Shown: positions 25,380 through 37,100, counted from the first letter of the stretch. The stretch: DNA of 64,000 nucleotides from Rhynochetos jubatus (GCA_027574665.1 CM050657.1:28705408-28769407), one strand, 5' to 3'. The notes: a model not told the origin generated them from the sequence alone. Numbers and translations are program-made.

Positions 25380-28300
25380 AGGTGGTTAAAAAATTGGGGG
25401 TTCACAAGTTTTTGACACTTAGCTCATGATACACGTAACGTGTTCCAAAGTGCATCATCCCTACAGTGCTTGGCAGGCTTTCCCTCCCTGCTCCTTCCAG
25501 AGAGCACAGCCGACACAGGCCAGGAGCATGCACAACATGCAGGGAGAGGGGAAGCTGCTGCTGCATTTTATCCAGTGAGTTAATAATTACTTTAATAATT
25601 ATTATTAAAGCTACAGTTCTGCTGTAGAAGTTTATTAATTTTTCTTCTTCTGAGAGAAAAACTAAACCTGCCTTTTCCACTTCTGGCTGAATGCTCTAAA
25701 CTACTTGGCTTTCAGTGCTTAGGATCCTGGTCCCTCATGCTGAAGCTGTTTTCTCAGTGTTAAATAACTAAATACTGTCTGAGAGGCAGCTGCAGCATTC
25801 CAGCTGAGCCTGAATGCATGTAACATAGAGCAGTGTGCCTTGGAGGGACCACTGCCAGCATCCCTGCGATCCCAGTTTGGTAACCTCAGCCGAGTGAGCT
25901 CTCTCAGCCTCTCCTATCAGTCCATTCCTGCTCCTCAGCACCTCCAGTACACAAGACATTCTGCTGTGAATATGGGACGTACTGTTCTGACTTCTGGCTG
26001 TGCAGGTGTCAATCATGGCTTAAAATACTGTTCTGTAGAGGGTGCTCTGATTTACCCTGTTCATAGACCTAGGTCCTTAGGGAATGACAGCTGCCTCAGG
26101 GAGTTACCTGAAGCAGGTTTTAGGGTGAGGGTTTGTTATCCACAGCGCAGGTAAAGCCTCCCACCAGCCTAACTATGCCTACCTCCCTCCTACTCAGGGT
26201 GTAGCCTAACAAACTGTATGTAACAAGAAAGAATAAAGTAATTAACATAGTGCTGAGGAAGGAGATGGCAAAACTCTGCTGACCTAGTAAGTGTGCTTCA
26301 AATGATTACTGGAAGGAGGTCATAGCTTAAATCATATACAAAATGAACAAGCATAGCAAAAAATTATGGACATATCAGACTGTCACTGATACTTGTTGAG
26401 GTTTCTTGAGTCAATCCTGGGGGAAGGATGTTTGAAGGAGAGGACTGAATAATGAAGAAGTGTTGGTACATCTCGGCAGAACTGTGAGCAGAGTGACTGC
26501 CACTTAGAAGCACTGCAGTCAGAAAGGGGAGAAGTGATGTATGGGAGTAGGGCAGGAACCGAAAGAGGAGATTAATGGATGCTTTCAGGAAAAAAAGTTA
26601 ATGTGGGAGGCTAAAGTAGCCTGGATTAAAGAATTTGAAACAGATGAGATGATTGGTAAAATATAGGGAGAAGTGGAGATGCAAGTCTGGAAATAAGCAA
26701 TAGGTTTTTGTCACTATAATGCACGCTGGGTTAGTGAAACAAAGTATGGGAACTATATACTTCATTACCACTTCCTCTTATCACCCACAGTCCCACTCCC
26801 CAGAGGACCAGATTCCTCATCCACAGACTTATGACCTTTGACAATTTAAGTTCCTTCTGATTTTAGTTGAATTTTTTCTCTGTTAACCTCACTGAAGGAA
26901 AACATCTCTGTGAATCGTTGCCTGTGTTTGACTGTTTAAAGTAATTCCTCATGAAAACAGGATGAGGAATGTAATTTCAAGAATTCCCACCACTGACAAT
27001 CAAACCGACATTGTAAGAAGGTAGTGAATATCCAAAATGATCACATCATATTACATAATTTTTCTGGCCACTCCACTCAAAACATCTGGTAAATTCATAC
27101 ACTAATTTGCAAATGAAAAGCATAGCCAGCAAGTATTAAACTGATTCCTCTGGTTGGGCCGCACAAGTGCAGAAAACCAAGCTTCATCCTCATATGTGAC
27201 ACCAGCTACCGTTCTAACGCATGCAGTTGTCTTGATAATGAAAGTTCTGACATTACACTCCTGTTCAAGGGATTTCAATATTTGCTCTCTTTTATTTAAA
27301 TAAGATTTGTAACACATTTGTTTCTCTGTTACTCATAGAGCTGGAAAAATGTGGAGAATAGGTCTGTAAGCTATGTGGTCAGTCTCACCAAACACCACCC
27401 ATCACCCCCCAAGTAGTCATCTTTGCTTATTTCATTCACTCACCACAGACAGCTGTTCAGAAGAAATTCTTAGCACTGATTCTTGTTGACTTATGTGCTG
27501 CTGTTCTGGGGTTTTGTTTGTTTGTGTGGGAGTTCTATTTTTATTTTTTTTTCATTATTTTTTCCAAGAAACTGTTATCTCTATCTTAGTCCCATAACTG
27601 TTGAACTTCATAATTTGGCTCTTTGTCTGCAATTTTGTCTCCTTAAAGGATTAAAGTTTTATTTCACTCATTCCTAAAGCCATCTTAGTATAAAGCCACC
27701 AAATCTCTTTTCTCTGTTACACCAGACCTGGGCTGCTTTGCTGGACCACAAGAGCAGCTGTCAAGCTGAAGTCTGTGACATCAGTGTCACTGTGTAAGTT
27801 ACCAGTGGCAAGGAGTGCATGCCACATGCCTACTGTCTGTGAGAAAGGTCCTACACAGCTGAAGCTTTTGCATCTCTTCCTAGCTTTGAAAATCTTTCCT
27901 CTTTGCCTCTGTGGTCAGCCCTAGGGTATTCATCAAATGTAAAAAATGCTCGGTTTCCAGCAGGCCCCTATAAAACCAGAAAGGCTTTTCTTAGCCATTA
28001 TCTGTGTTCTCTCTAAGTTTTCGGCCACTCCAGGTATTACCAAGAGGTAGCGAAGATATTTCCTTTCGTGTTGGTGATACAAAACTTTTTGTACTACGTG
28101 GTGAGTAAATTCCTCAGGAATAGCCAGACATTCTCTGGGCTTGTCTTTTCACAGTTTGAAATATAAGACCTGCTACTTCTCATCTCTGTTGAGTAGATAA
28201 GCATTTTAATTCTTTTGAATTATTGGTCACTCTAATATTGCTTCTGAGCCTCCGTCCTGCTTTTAATTCTGAAGAACAGTCATTATCCCTTCTTTTCTTT

Positions 28301-31300
28301 CCAGTATTCACACAAAAGGTGCATTGAAAGCAAGTACCAGTCCAAGAAATGTGTCTGAAGACCCCTACTTGTCAACTAAGACTGCTTTCAGACATACAGG
28401 GTTAGCCAAAATTGCATACGTGTATAGGTTTAGTTAGGTTTTGAGCTTGAGCAGAGAAACCACAGTTTTACCGAAAGGGATGGTTTTATCTCCTTAGGCA
28501 GCTGTGCAACAGCATCCCAAATAGTCACTGGCTTACACAATGGATAGAAGCAGAGAAGTTCCTGGCTTATATGTAAAAAATTCAAGTATTTTTCTTCTTG
28601 CCTCTCACCTGAAGAGGCAAAGTGCAAGCTGGTATGTTTAAGGTCTTAATGTGATTTTATTTTTCTTCTATAAAAAAAACCAATAAATACTTACAGACCA
28701 CAGTTTCAGCTTCCCAACTGTGATGTGCACCAAAAATGTCTTTTAACTGCTTGAAGAAAAAGTGACAGCTACCAGCTCTGTGCAGTTCTCTGCAGCTGCT
28801 CATCTGATCCCTGGGGTAAGCGTTCACGGCAAGAAGCTACTGCCAGAAATGTTAATTTATCAGTGGATGCCCAAAAGCCACTAGCCTGCTTTGCTGTGCT
28901 CCACAGCGGCTGCAGGCATCCAGACCCAGGGCTTATGTTTTTGCCTTCAGATATGGAAGCCAAAGCAAGGGAATGTATTGAGCAGGAATTAATGTGCACC
29001 CTGAGCTTATGCTGAGTTCAGGTATTGATCGTAGTATGTGACAGGAGAGTCAGCAAGGTGGGCATAGCTGGGGCCTTGGGAAGGAAGCTGGAAGTTGGGT
29101 GTAGGTGAATAAGATCAGGTGTGAATAGCCACAGAAACAGGGCAATGCCTGAAGTGATTCTGTAGGGGAGATGCAAAATACTATTTGATTTATAGCAGTT
29201 CGACAGTGAAAACTTTCCTTGGTAAGGTCTGTAAAGCTAACTCCTACATGCTAACATTCATTGCTTGTATTTCTTGACAGCTGCTGTATCTGGTTCCCAA
29301 TTAAAGCTGCTCGAATATTGTACGGTGGGCATGATGAGCTGAAGGTATATGAGGACAAGTTATCTGTCCCATGGCTTCCCAGGTGTGCTCTTTTCCCAAG
29401 GTTTCCTGGTGCAGACAGGAATAGCCTGAATATATTACTCACTGTTCTCATCACCTTCTTTCCTGGAGTCCTCTGACAGACAGAAAGTATGAATCTTACA
29501 TAGTTGTTCAGCAAAGCAAGGCTTAACTTGACTAACAAATAACAAGGAGCTGTCAACATACCAACTGCAGGAGATAAAAGAGATGAAGAAAACCACTGCA
29601 GTTCTTGGTGCGAGGAAGACTGACTTGCTTAAGCTACAGGAAGAGACTGTCACTCTACATGAAGAATAAAGAAGTATGGTTGCTCACAGGAGCAAGATAA
29701 GCCTTGGCCTTGCTTCAGAAACAGATGCTGTTTTCTGGGTAATGGGCCTAGCTGGGGTGAAGAGATGACCTCGTGGCAGAGCTCTGGAGTAGAGCAGAAC
29801 TGGTTTTCTCCATTTTACACAGTGATGAAAAGCCTAGCAACAATTGTGTGGAGCTGGAAGGTGGCTGTATGCCTATGAGGAGGTAAATGTGTAACAATGA
29901 AAGCAAGACCATAAGCAAGAATAGACAAGCTGCTGCTTTCCTTAATATCTTTAATCTTTAAGACTGTCTTTTTGGACTATCTGTTTTATTCTGACCCAGG
30001 TTACTGGGGTCAAGACTGCATTCCACCCAATTGTTCTTGTAGAGTATGAAATGTAGGATGTCAGATCAAATAACCAAAAAGTCTCTCTGGCCTTAAACTC
30101 TTGAGGCCCTCTCACTTTCAGATTGTGGCTTCCCATAAAATACTAAAGTTTGTACAATCACTGTGGTATTCAGTGTGTAAAAGTTGCATATAAATTTACT
30201 AGCCATGACTAACAAAACCCAAAAAGCTAAATCCTGTGCATTTCACCATGAAATGCCAAGGGAAAAATTGGGAAGGGCTACTTCTAGAGCAGGCAATTCA
30301 GATCAAAATGCAAAAACATCATAAACATTTACTGACCAAAGCTTAATAGTTATGAAACACTATTTAGTCAACATTCTTTGAGGGGTTGCTTTAAAGGTTT
30401 TTGTTTCCTTGAAGTAAATAAAAGCAATTTTCCCTGCAAGTAACTATCGCCCACTTCAGTTTCATCAGACCTCCCTCCCCCAGCGAGCCCCTATGGAGTA
30501 TGCCCGTAGTTATATATCGTTTCACTACCTTCCTTTTAAGGCTGTGTTTCCGCCGAACTTCATTTCTATCATTTTTACCCCTCTTTTCTCCCTGGGACAC
30601 TGCACTGGATGCAACTAAACCCAAACAAATTGTAATAATTTGCAAAATATGCTTTTTATCTCTGATAGTCTGTATCATACTTAAATGATACAATTTCTAG
30701 AACACTTTTGTCTACTTGCTATCACCAAAATGCAATTTCCTTCCAATTGGTGAAAATTATGCTTAACCACATCTTACATCTCTGGTAGGCTACTCCTATC
30801 TGTGCATCAATTTCCATGTTGAAGGAAGTTTTTGCTCTAATCTGTTGTCCATAAGTGCTATAAATACATGTTTGGTGGAGCTGGAATAATAAAAGTACAG
30901 TGATTTTTTTGGTTTTTCTTTCACTGTGAAAGAATCTGATTTACTAGGTACCGTACATGTGTCGGCATGATTGAAGCACAATATCCTAAAGGTATTTTTA
31001 TTAAGCACTAATTAACTTACCGACTCTCTTAAGACGCTACAGTACGAAAACCAGCAGAAACAGATGACAAAATCTAGGGGTATTTTCTATTTTAAGAAAA
31101 GCCCTTTAATTTCTGCTTCTCGTGTAGGAGTAAAGCCATGGCGGTTGACCACCTTCTGGCAGGTAGCAGCACATCCCAGCCCCTCTGCAGCTGAATTTCC
31201 TGTGCCCGCTCCGGCTGCTCTCCCCTCTCCCGAGCCCCGGCCCGGCCGCTCCCACCGGCAGCGGCTCCGCACGGCCGGCCGCCGCCCGCCTCGCCCGCGC

Positions 31301-31452
31301 TCCCCCTCGGGTACCGCAGAGGCGAAGCGTGGCGCCTCCTCGACCGCCCCGCCGCGGTGTCCCCGCTTCTCCGTGACCGCCCTCAGGCCGGGGGGACCCC
31401 TTCCCACTCCCGTGCCGCGGTAAGCCCAGGCGGGGGTCCTCGGCACCGGGGC

Positions 31453-31657
31453 GGCGGGCGCCCAGAGCCGCTCTCACGGGCAGGGACCGGCGGCAGCCGT
31501 TACTCGCCGGGAGGCAGCAGGGACCGGCGGGCGCCCAGCGCCGCTCTCACGGTCAGGGACCGGCGGCAGCCGTTACTCACCGGGAGGCAGCAGGGACCGG
31601 CGGGCGCCCAGCGCTGCTCTCACGGGCAGGGACCGGCGGCAGCCGTTACTCGCCGGG
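31453..31657. repeat. 73-bp GC-rich minisatellite, about 2.8 copies
   Basis: Tandem copies start with gggcgcccag at 31456, 31529 and 31602, exactly 73 bases apart. The third copy breaks off after about 55 bases. Units differ at only a few positions (gggcag/ggtcag, ctcgcc/ctcacc, gccgct/gctgct), so the duplication is fairly recent or homogenised. The period is not a multiple of three and the array lies in intron 1, 80-280 bases past the exon 1 donor, so it is not coding. On the minus strand the middle copy contains CCGGTGAGTAAC, a donor-like site; the outer copies have GC in place of GT there. Confidence 0.93.
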
Positions 31658-31735
31658 CAGGCGGCACCGCAGGCGGCAGCAGCCCCACGCGCGCAGGCGG
31701 CAGCGTGCGGGGAGGGGCTGGGGCGCGGGCCTTAC

Positions 31736-31803
31736 CTGGGAGCGACGGGCGGGGGGCGGCCGGGCTGCGCGGCGTCAGCGGCGGTCGGGGGGCGTCCGGC
31801 CAT
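31736..31803 (-). CDS. SPHKAP: SPHKAP coding exon 1 (start codon exon)
   Basis: This is the proposed first coding exon of SPHKAP, read on the minus strand. The ATG at 31803-31801 sits in a good Kozak context (CTCGCCATGG, G at -3 and +4). It encodes 22 complete codons, MAGRPPTAAD...PPPVAP, an Ala/Pro-rich tail without a known domain. The exon ends CCC AG followed by GTAAGG, a strong donor (GT at 31735-31734). It leaves two bases of a codon, and exon 2 supplies exactly one base to complete AGC (Ser). Mammalian SPHKAP, as I remember it, also has a short first exon ending in ...VP followed by Ser, although the rest of the peptide differs. The frame stays open upstream to about 32271, so a longer start cannot be excluded, but that stretch looks like GC-rich 5' UTR. 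Position in the CpG island, phase and donor all support the call. The assignment to SPHKAP rests on phase and location rather than sequence similarity. Confidence 0.7.
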
Positions 31804-32407
31804 GGCGAGAGCGGCAGGACCCTCGGCTCCGGTGGTGTCGGGGCAGCAGGAGCGCGGCCCCGGAGCGCTGCGGCGCGGCGCCTGCCGGCCCTGCCCTGCC
31901 CTCTGCCTCACTCCTCCCCTGCCCGCCCTGGCCGCTACTCCCGTCCCTCCCTCACGGCCGGACCCCGCGGTGGCGGTGGGCCGGGGTCTGCGCTCCCCGG
32001 GGCAGCGGTCGGCGGGCTGCGGCGGGTCCGAAAGCGGCACCTCCCACTCGGGCTGCCCGGGCGAGCGGCGGTCACCCAGGGCAGCGCCGTCCCTGCGCCC
32101 CTTCCTACCTGGTACCCATCCGGAACATGACGGGAGGCAGGAGGCGGCTGATGGGGGGTTGTTCTGCTGCGCTGAAGCGGTGTAGGGGAGGGGGCTGCAC
32201 CGGCTGCAGGACGCCTGGCGAAGTTGCTGGTGGTATGCTCTGTTTGTGGCGTGGGAACAGGGATGTGACACCGAGATGCTGGGTGGCTACAGCAAAAAAC
32301 AGGCGATCGTTGCTGAGTCCTCGCTATGAATGTCATGATGCTCTTGGAGCCCCAGCCCCGCAAGCCATGTGATTGAAGTGATGGGGGTTTCTTTCTTTCT
32401 TTTTTAG

Positions 32408-32695
32408 ATGCGAGACTTGAGAATTTAGGAAAGGAGCCTACTTCATTAACCACAACTTATGTCCTTAGAGTGTTTAATATTGTTACTTTCAGCAGTTTTG
32501 TTTGGTTTTTTGGTTGGTTGGGTTTTTTTTGTTTGTTTGTTTGTTTGTTTATTTCATTTGGTTTGTGTTTGGTTCATTTTTTTTCCCCCAAGTAAATACT
32601 TATTGTCCTGTAGCTTGACTTTGTCGTGTTTGGGCACCCACGTCTGAGAATATATGCAGTACCGATTATTAGAATTTGTCTCTGGTCATGGAAAG
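32408..32695 (+). ncRNA. Possible divergent non-coding exon
   Basis: A strong plus-strand acceptor (pyrimidine tract from about 32388 ending tttttttag, AG at 32406-32407) and a plausible donor (GAAAG then GTGAGA, GT at 32696-32697) bracket 288 bases just outside the CpG island. A donor-like site on the plus strand at 31420 (GCG then GTAAGC) could supply an upstream exon. Such divergent transcripts from CpG islands are common. The segment has no sustained open frame and includes a (GTTT)n tract. This rests on splice signals only. Confidence 0.25.
32495..32550. repeat. GTTT microsatellite tract
   Basis: A G/T-only stretch ending in five perfect gttt units (32531-32550), preceded by imperfect ggttttttggttggttggg. 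It lies about 300 bases right of the CpG island. Confidence 0.9.
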
Positions 32696-33154
32696 GTGAG
32701 ATTAAAAGCATCTGAGTCGCCGGAGATGCACGGTGCAAACAAAAGTTATTTGTGAACCCTTAGCTAGAGTGTATGCAGAGCCTCCTGGGTTCAGTAAGAG
32801 GCCTTTGGCTCAGGTGTGAAATTTTCAGGGCTGGAGACAACCGTCATCACCTAGTAGTTGCAGCGATGTCCCCATTTTGGTAAGATTGGTTTTCAATACA
32901 TTTATGACCTGTGTCAGAGCCCAAGGTCTGCTCTGTCCAGTTAGGTGATGAGTATTTGACTTTTGTTGGTTACGTAGCAAACACTGCGCTCAGCAGAGGA
33001 ATTCAGCAGTAAAACTGTGACACGTACTTCTAAATATCCATGAATACTGCTGGAAGATCGACTGATGTATGGTGAGCCATGCTCTTCAGTGGTTGCTCTG
33101 TTCAGAGATTTGCTGGGTGAATTCAAAGACAAAGAAGAAAGGCAGGTCATAAGG
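32696..33154. other. Intergenic DNA, nothing recognised
   Basis: Mixed-composition DNA between the CpG-island flank and the CR1 copy. I see no gene or repeat in it. Confidence 0.6.
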
Positions 33155-34190
33155 ATAGAATCATAGAATCATTTAGGTTGGAAAAGACCTTTAAGATCAT
33201 AAAGTCCAACAGTCAACCCAGCACTGCCAACTCCACCACTAAACCATGTCCCTAAGCACTTCGTTCACATATCTTAAATATCTTCAGGAATGGTGACTTC
33301 ACCACTTCCCTGTGCAGCCCATTCCAATGCTTGACAACCCTTTCAGTGAGGAAATTTTTCCTAGTATTCAGTCTAAACCTCCCCTGGCACAACTTGAGAC
33401 CGTTTCTTCTTGTCCTATAGCTTGTTACTTGGGAGAAGAGACCAACACCCACCTCTCTGCAACCTCCTTTCAGGCAGTTGTAGAGAGCGATAAGGTCTCC
33501 CCGGGGTCTTCTTTTCTCCAGGCTGAACACCCCTAGCTCTCTCAGCCACTTCTCACAGGACTTGTGCTCCAGACCCTTCCCCAGCTTTGTTCCCTTCTCT
33601 GGACACACTTCAGCCCCCCAGTGTCTTTCTTGCAGTGAGAGGCCCAAAACCGAACCCAGGATTAGAGGTGCAGCATCACCAGTGCCCAGTACAAGGGGAC
33701 AATCACTGCCCTGCTCCTGCTGGCCACACTGTTCCTGATGCAGGACAGGATGCCACTGGCTTTCTTGGCCACCTGGGCACACTGCTGGCTCATGTTCAGC
33801 TGGCTGCCAACCAACACCCCCAGGTCCTTTTCTGCCGGGCAGCTTTCCAGCCACTTGTCCCTCAGCCTGTCGAGTTGCAGGGGGTGGTTGTAATCCAGGT
33901 GCAGGACCCAGTACTTGGCCTTGTTGAACCTCATACAATTGGCTTCAGCTCATCGATCCAGCCTGTCCAGATCCCTCTGAAGAGCCTTCCTGGCCTCAGG
34001 CAGATCAACACTCCTGCCCGACCTGGTGTCATCTGCTGGCTGACTGAGGGTGCACTTGATCCCCTCATCCAGGTAATTGATAAAGATATTAAAGAGAACT
34101 GGCCCCAGTACTGAGCCCTGGGGAACACCACTTGTGACTGGCTGCCAACGGGATTTAACTCCATTCACCACAACTCTTTGAGCCTGGCCT
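33155..34190 (-). mobile_element. CR1 LINE with broken reverse-transcriptase end
   Basis: This is a 5'-truncated CR1 copy on the minus strand, about 1.04 kb. The left end is the CR1 3' terminus: on the minus strand it reads GGTTGGA..., then repeats of ATTCTATG. Going upstream, the frames encode the end of the reverse-transcriptase ORF. Visible are the C-terminal [12 protein letters not shown] and [10 protein letters not shown]-like blocks, and near 34050-34180 the polymerase motif [15 protein letters not shown]. The code is split over at least three frames, and the DD-containing motif region is damaged (ADDT remains). The copy is dead and cannot move itself. It lies 1.4 kb upstream of the SPHKAP start and is older than the CR1 tails at 3041 and 22930 by its divergence. 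Confidence 0.96.
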
Positions 34191-37100
34191 GGGTAACTAA
34201 ATTCATGCTTTGACAACCATATTTTTCTTCTGCAATAAAGACTCAGTGCTTCTGTCCTTTAAATGTGCCATTCCTGTGTCTTTTCTACACCTTGCTATTC
34301 CCTTTAGTTAGCATAACATTATGAAATTGTGAAGTTTAGTGAGTTTTGGAAGGGTCTGGGACATGTAAAGGGAATTATTTTATATATTAAATCAGGTTTT
34401 GTTCTCTGTTCCAATTTACAGTGCAGAAATTTCTTAAACCAACTTTGCAGCCAAAGGTATGGTGTCCTTTAACAACTCAAACGTTTTTCATTGTTTAGAA
34501 AAGCTACCTGAAAGGTTTGTTCTTGGTGACTTTTGCATAACCAAGAGAAGAAAGTTGCATGTTAAGTTTAAATACCTCTTAAGACTCTGCGCTAAGGATA
34601 TGGATTATCCCTGCTGTTGTAGCAGTCATCTGTCAACTGGTGAAGTGACAAGTGAGAGATGGCAAGGCTGATAGCTACGTCGTGGTGGTTAAGGGTAAAT
34701 GGGAATCAAAGCAACAGGAAGTGTTGGGTTTTAAATGGAAAGTGGTGAAGCTGAGAAAACTAAGAGATACAGCAGCCTCTTAAGGGAGTACTTGAAATAT
34801 GCTGGCCTAAAGCCAGCCCATTTTACAGCATAAAGACCGTAGGAATCTTTCCAGGCTCCGAGTGAATGGAAGGTCCTGAAATCCAGAGCTAGACAAACCA
34901 GAGACTTTATCTGCTTAAATGCAAGTCCAGTTTAGTGTTGAAACTGATTGTATGAAACATTACCCACTCTGTTTTATACTTGAATTTTAGCCCATCTGAC
35001 ATGACTCCCTCAGCACTGTGTCATACATTTTTCATCCTCTTCCAATGCTCTTGCACACCTTCATTCCTGCAAACAGGCTGTTTCCCTTTCCTCATCCTCT
35101 GTTCTCACCATGCATGTTCCATGTTTTGGGGTCACTCAGACTCCCAGGTCTGTTGTGTCCCTCAACCCTGTTGACTGTTTCTCATCAGCTGCTCTCTAAT
35201 AGACACCACATAGCACTTAATATTTTCTGTCAGCTTCCACTTGATCCGTTACTTTAATTTCACCTGTCCTAAGTCGTTTATATATGACTTTACGTCAGAT
35301 CTTCAGTTTTGTATTTTAAGTATTCTATTTCCTCTTTCTTCTCCAGGACTCTGACAATTTCAATGATGTTGCCACCGAGCTTCTAATCTTTCACACATTC
35401 TTTCTCAGTGGGTAGCTTGCCTGCTCCTCCTTTACTCTCATTATCTTATCCTTTTTCTGCCAGGGTTTAAGCATTTCTTCTGCCCCAGATATTTACTGTT
35501 ACCTCAGACTGAGTCCACACATGACTCTGCCTAGGTGTCTCTTCGGTTGCATTTAGGCTAGTAATTAAAAGCTGATCAAAGCCTGCTCATTGGCACCATG
35601 GGCACGGAGCAGGGCATGGCTTGTAACTAAACTCACTTAGCTTTTAAAGCAAGTGTGGCCCCATCTAGCCTGTTTTCTTTTTCTTTTTTTTTTTTTCTTT
35701 TTTCTAATCAGAAAACACAAATGATGAAAGAGTTCAACTGGTCACAGGGCTGTGCTTGGCACTGTTGACACACATAGACCCAGCATACACAGACACTACC
35801 AGTTAGATAACGTGACCACCTGTTTCAGTCATTAATACACTCACATTTCCCATCTAACCTCTCTGGTGCCTTCCCTTCAACACATCCTGACCACTGCAGC
35901 CTCTCGTCAGTATACGTACCCATTGCTTAGTTTCATGGTCTTATGTGCAGTAGTTACTTAAACCTTGTCACCACCAAGGGTAAGGCAGTTAATGTTAACT
36001 TATTCCTGTGATATTATATTATCTTCATAGACTTTGGAGAAGAGGCTCAGACATTACTTGCCTACAGATGTTCTGTTTGTCTCACACTATCTGCTATCCT
36101 TAACTCTTCTCTTGCCCTCCTTTTCCCTAGCAGCATGCAATTCTCTTCCATCTTTCTGTTCTCTGCCTTACTTCTCTTATTTTTACTCCTTTTTTCAACT
36201 CCCTTTATTTCTGCTCTCTCAACTATCCTGCTTAAAGTCCTTTTACTTTATAGATAAGGTGCTCACATTCCTGTTTCTGGGTTTCAGAACAGCTTCTTCA
36301 GTATTGTTAAGATTCTTTGTTTCTGCTATGAAGGAAAAGGACAGAGAGACCTTCAGCTGGGCACAGTTCAGTGGAAGGAAATGAGCATTTTCTGACAGTG
36401 ATGTTTGCAATCCAGAAGTTCATAACAGGTTTTCAACTCTCTAATTTCAGATTGTCTGCTTTTGTGAGTTGTCAGAAGGAAAAGCTGTGTGACAGAAAAA
36501 GAGTGGAGAGTTTTTTCCCTCAGTAGAGATGGAGATATTTGTTGTTCATTCTTGCCTTTACGTTTGGTCTTTGTTCCCTGACATGGTATGGCTCTGAACC
36601 ATTGTTTTTCCATCATAGACACTGCCACTCATCTGTCCCTTACTCCAGCAGATAGCAGTAAGATTACACATGTACTGGTTCTTGCTTTGATTTTTATTAC
36701 AAGCTTATGGTTGATATGAAGCCTCCTGATTCTCATCTTGTAATTTGATTCCTATTCTCTTCTGCATTAGTCACTCTATTGTCTGGCTCCATCATCCTGC
36801 AAAAACTCCACAAACCTGTCTTGTACAGACATGGGCTCTCCTATTGCTTCTTCTCTCCATTCCAGAGCCCCTGTTTGAGCGAGACATTGTCTCTTGACTT
36901 TGTCACAATCTACCAGGAATGTCCTCATTCCAGGTAGCTTGCTCTCCTCTTCGCTGAAAGCCTGTAGTCTTTATTTTTGAGGGAAATAGCCAAGTACTAC
37001 TTTGTGCCATTGTTCTTATTCCTTGACAATGTTGGCACACAGAGTAAAAAAATTATTCCTGGAAGCCGACTTGACAGGAGAGGACTGATTACTGTCACAC

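Larger units (their letters stand above)
13126..31735 (-). other. SPHKAP: SPHKAP intron 1
   Basis: This intron of 18.6 kb lies between the CpG-island exon and exon 2. Contents I can support are one CR1 tail (22930-23314), short tandem duplications (14010-14058, 17842-17900), homopolymers (A16 at 14444, T14-G11 at 21573), a 34-bp repeat pair (22877 and 25346), and the minisatellite at its 5' end. A long first intron next to a CpG island often holds enhancers, but no specific element can be named from sequence. No further coding exon of SPHKAP or another gene was recognised on either strand. Confidence 0.8.
31190..32240 (-). promoter_or_regulatory. SPHKAP: CpG-island promoter and 5' UTR of SPHKAP
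   Basis: This stretch of about 1 kb is sharply GC- and CpG-rich between AT-rich flanks, with many CG dinucleotides and GC boxes such as gggcggggggcgg near 31748. No TATA box stands out, as expected for a CpG-island promoter. Transcription of SPHKAP must start to the right of the ATG at 31803 and run leftward, so roughly 31804-32240 should hold the 5' UTR and core promoter. The island extends into the start of intron 1, where it contains a 73-bp minisatellite. The long open frames on both strands here are a by-product of GC richness. CpG islands are often bidirectional, and a possible rightward exon lies just outside (32408-32695). The transcription start cannot be fixed from sequence alone. 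Confidence 0.85.

Noticed and set aside
31357-32130. 257-codon plus-strand open frame in the CpG island
   Set aside because: It runs through the minisatellite (period 73, not a multiple of 3) and is made of Arg/Gly/Ala/Pro typical of GC-rich non-coding DNA; similar long frames exist on both strands here.
31802-32185. 127-codon plus-strand frame starting in the same CCATGG
   Set aside because: No splice or domain evidence, low-complexity composition; kept only as a finding.
31732-32271. 179-codon minus-strand frame containing the SPHKAP exon 1 ATG
   Set aside because: The upstream part is open only because of GC richness. The ATG at 31803 has the better context, and the frame past 31736 is cut by a strong splice donor.
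33252-34216. Minus-strand frames of 228, 90 and 88 codons
   Set aside because: These are broken CR1 reverse-transcriptase remnants and frame shadows, not a host gene.
36034-36384. 116-codon plus-strand frame rich in Leu, Ser and Phe that mimics a membrane protein
   Set aside because: It comes from a pyrimidine-rich stretch; hydrophobicity is a by-product of T-rich codons.
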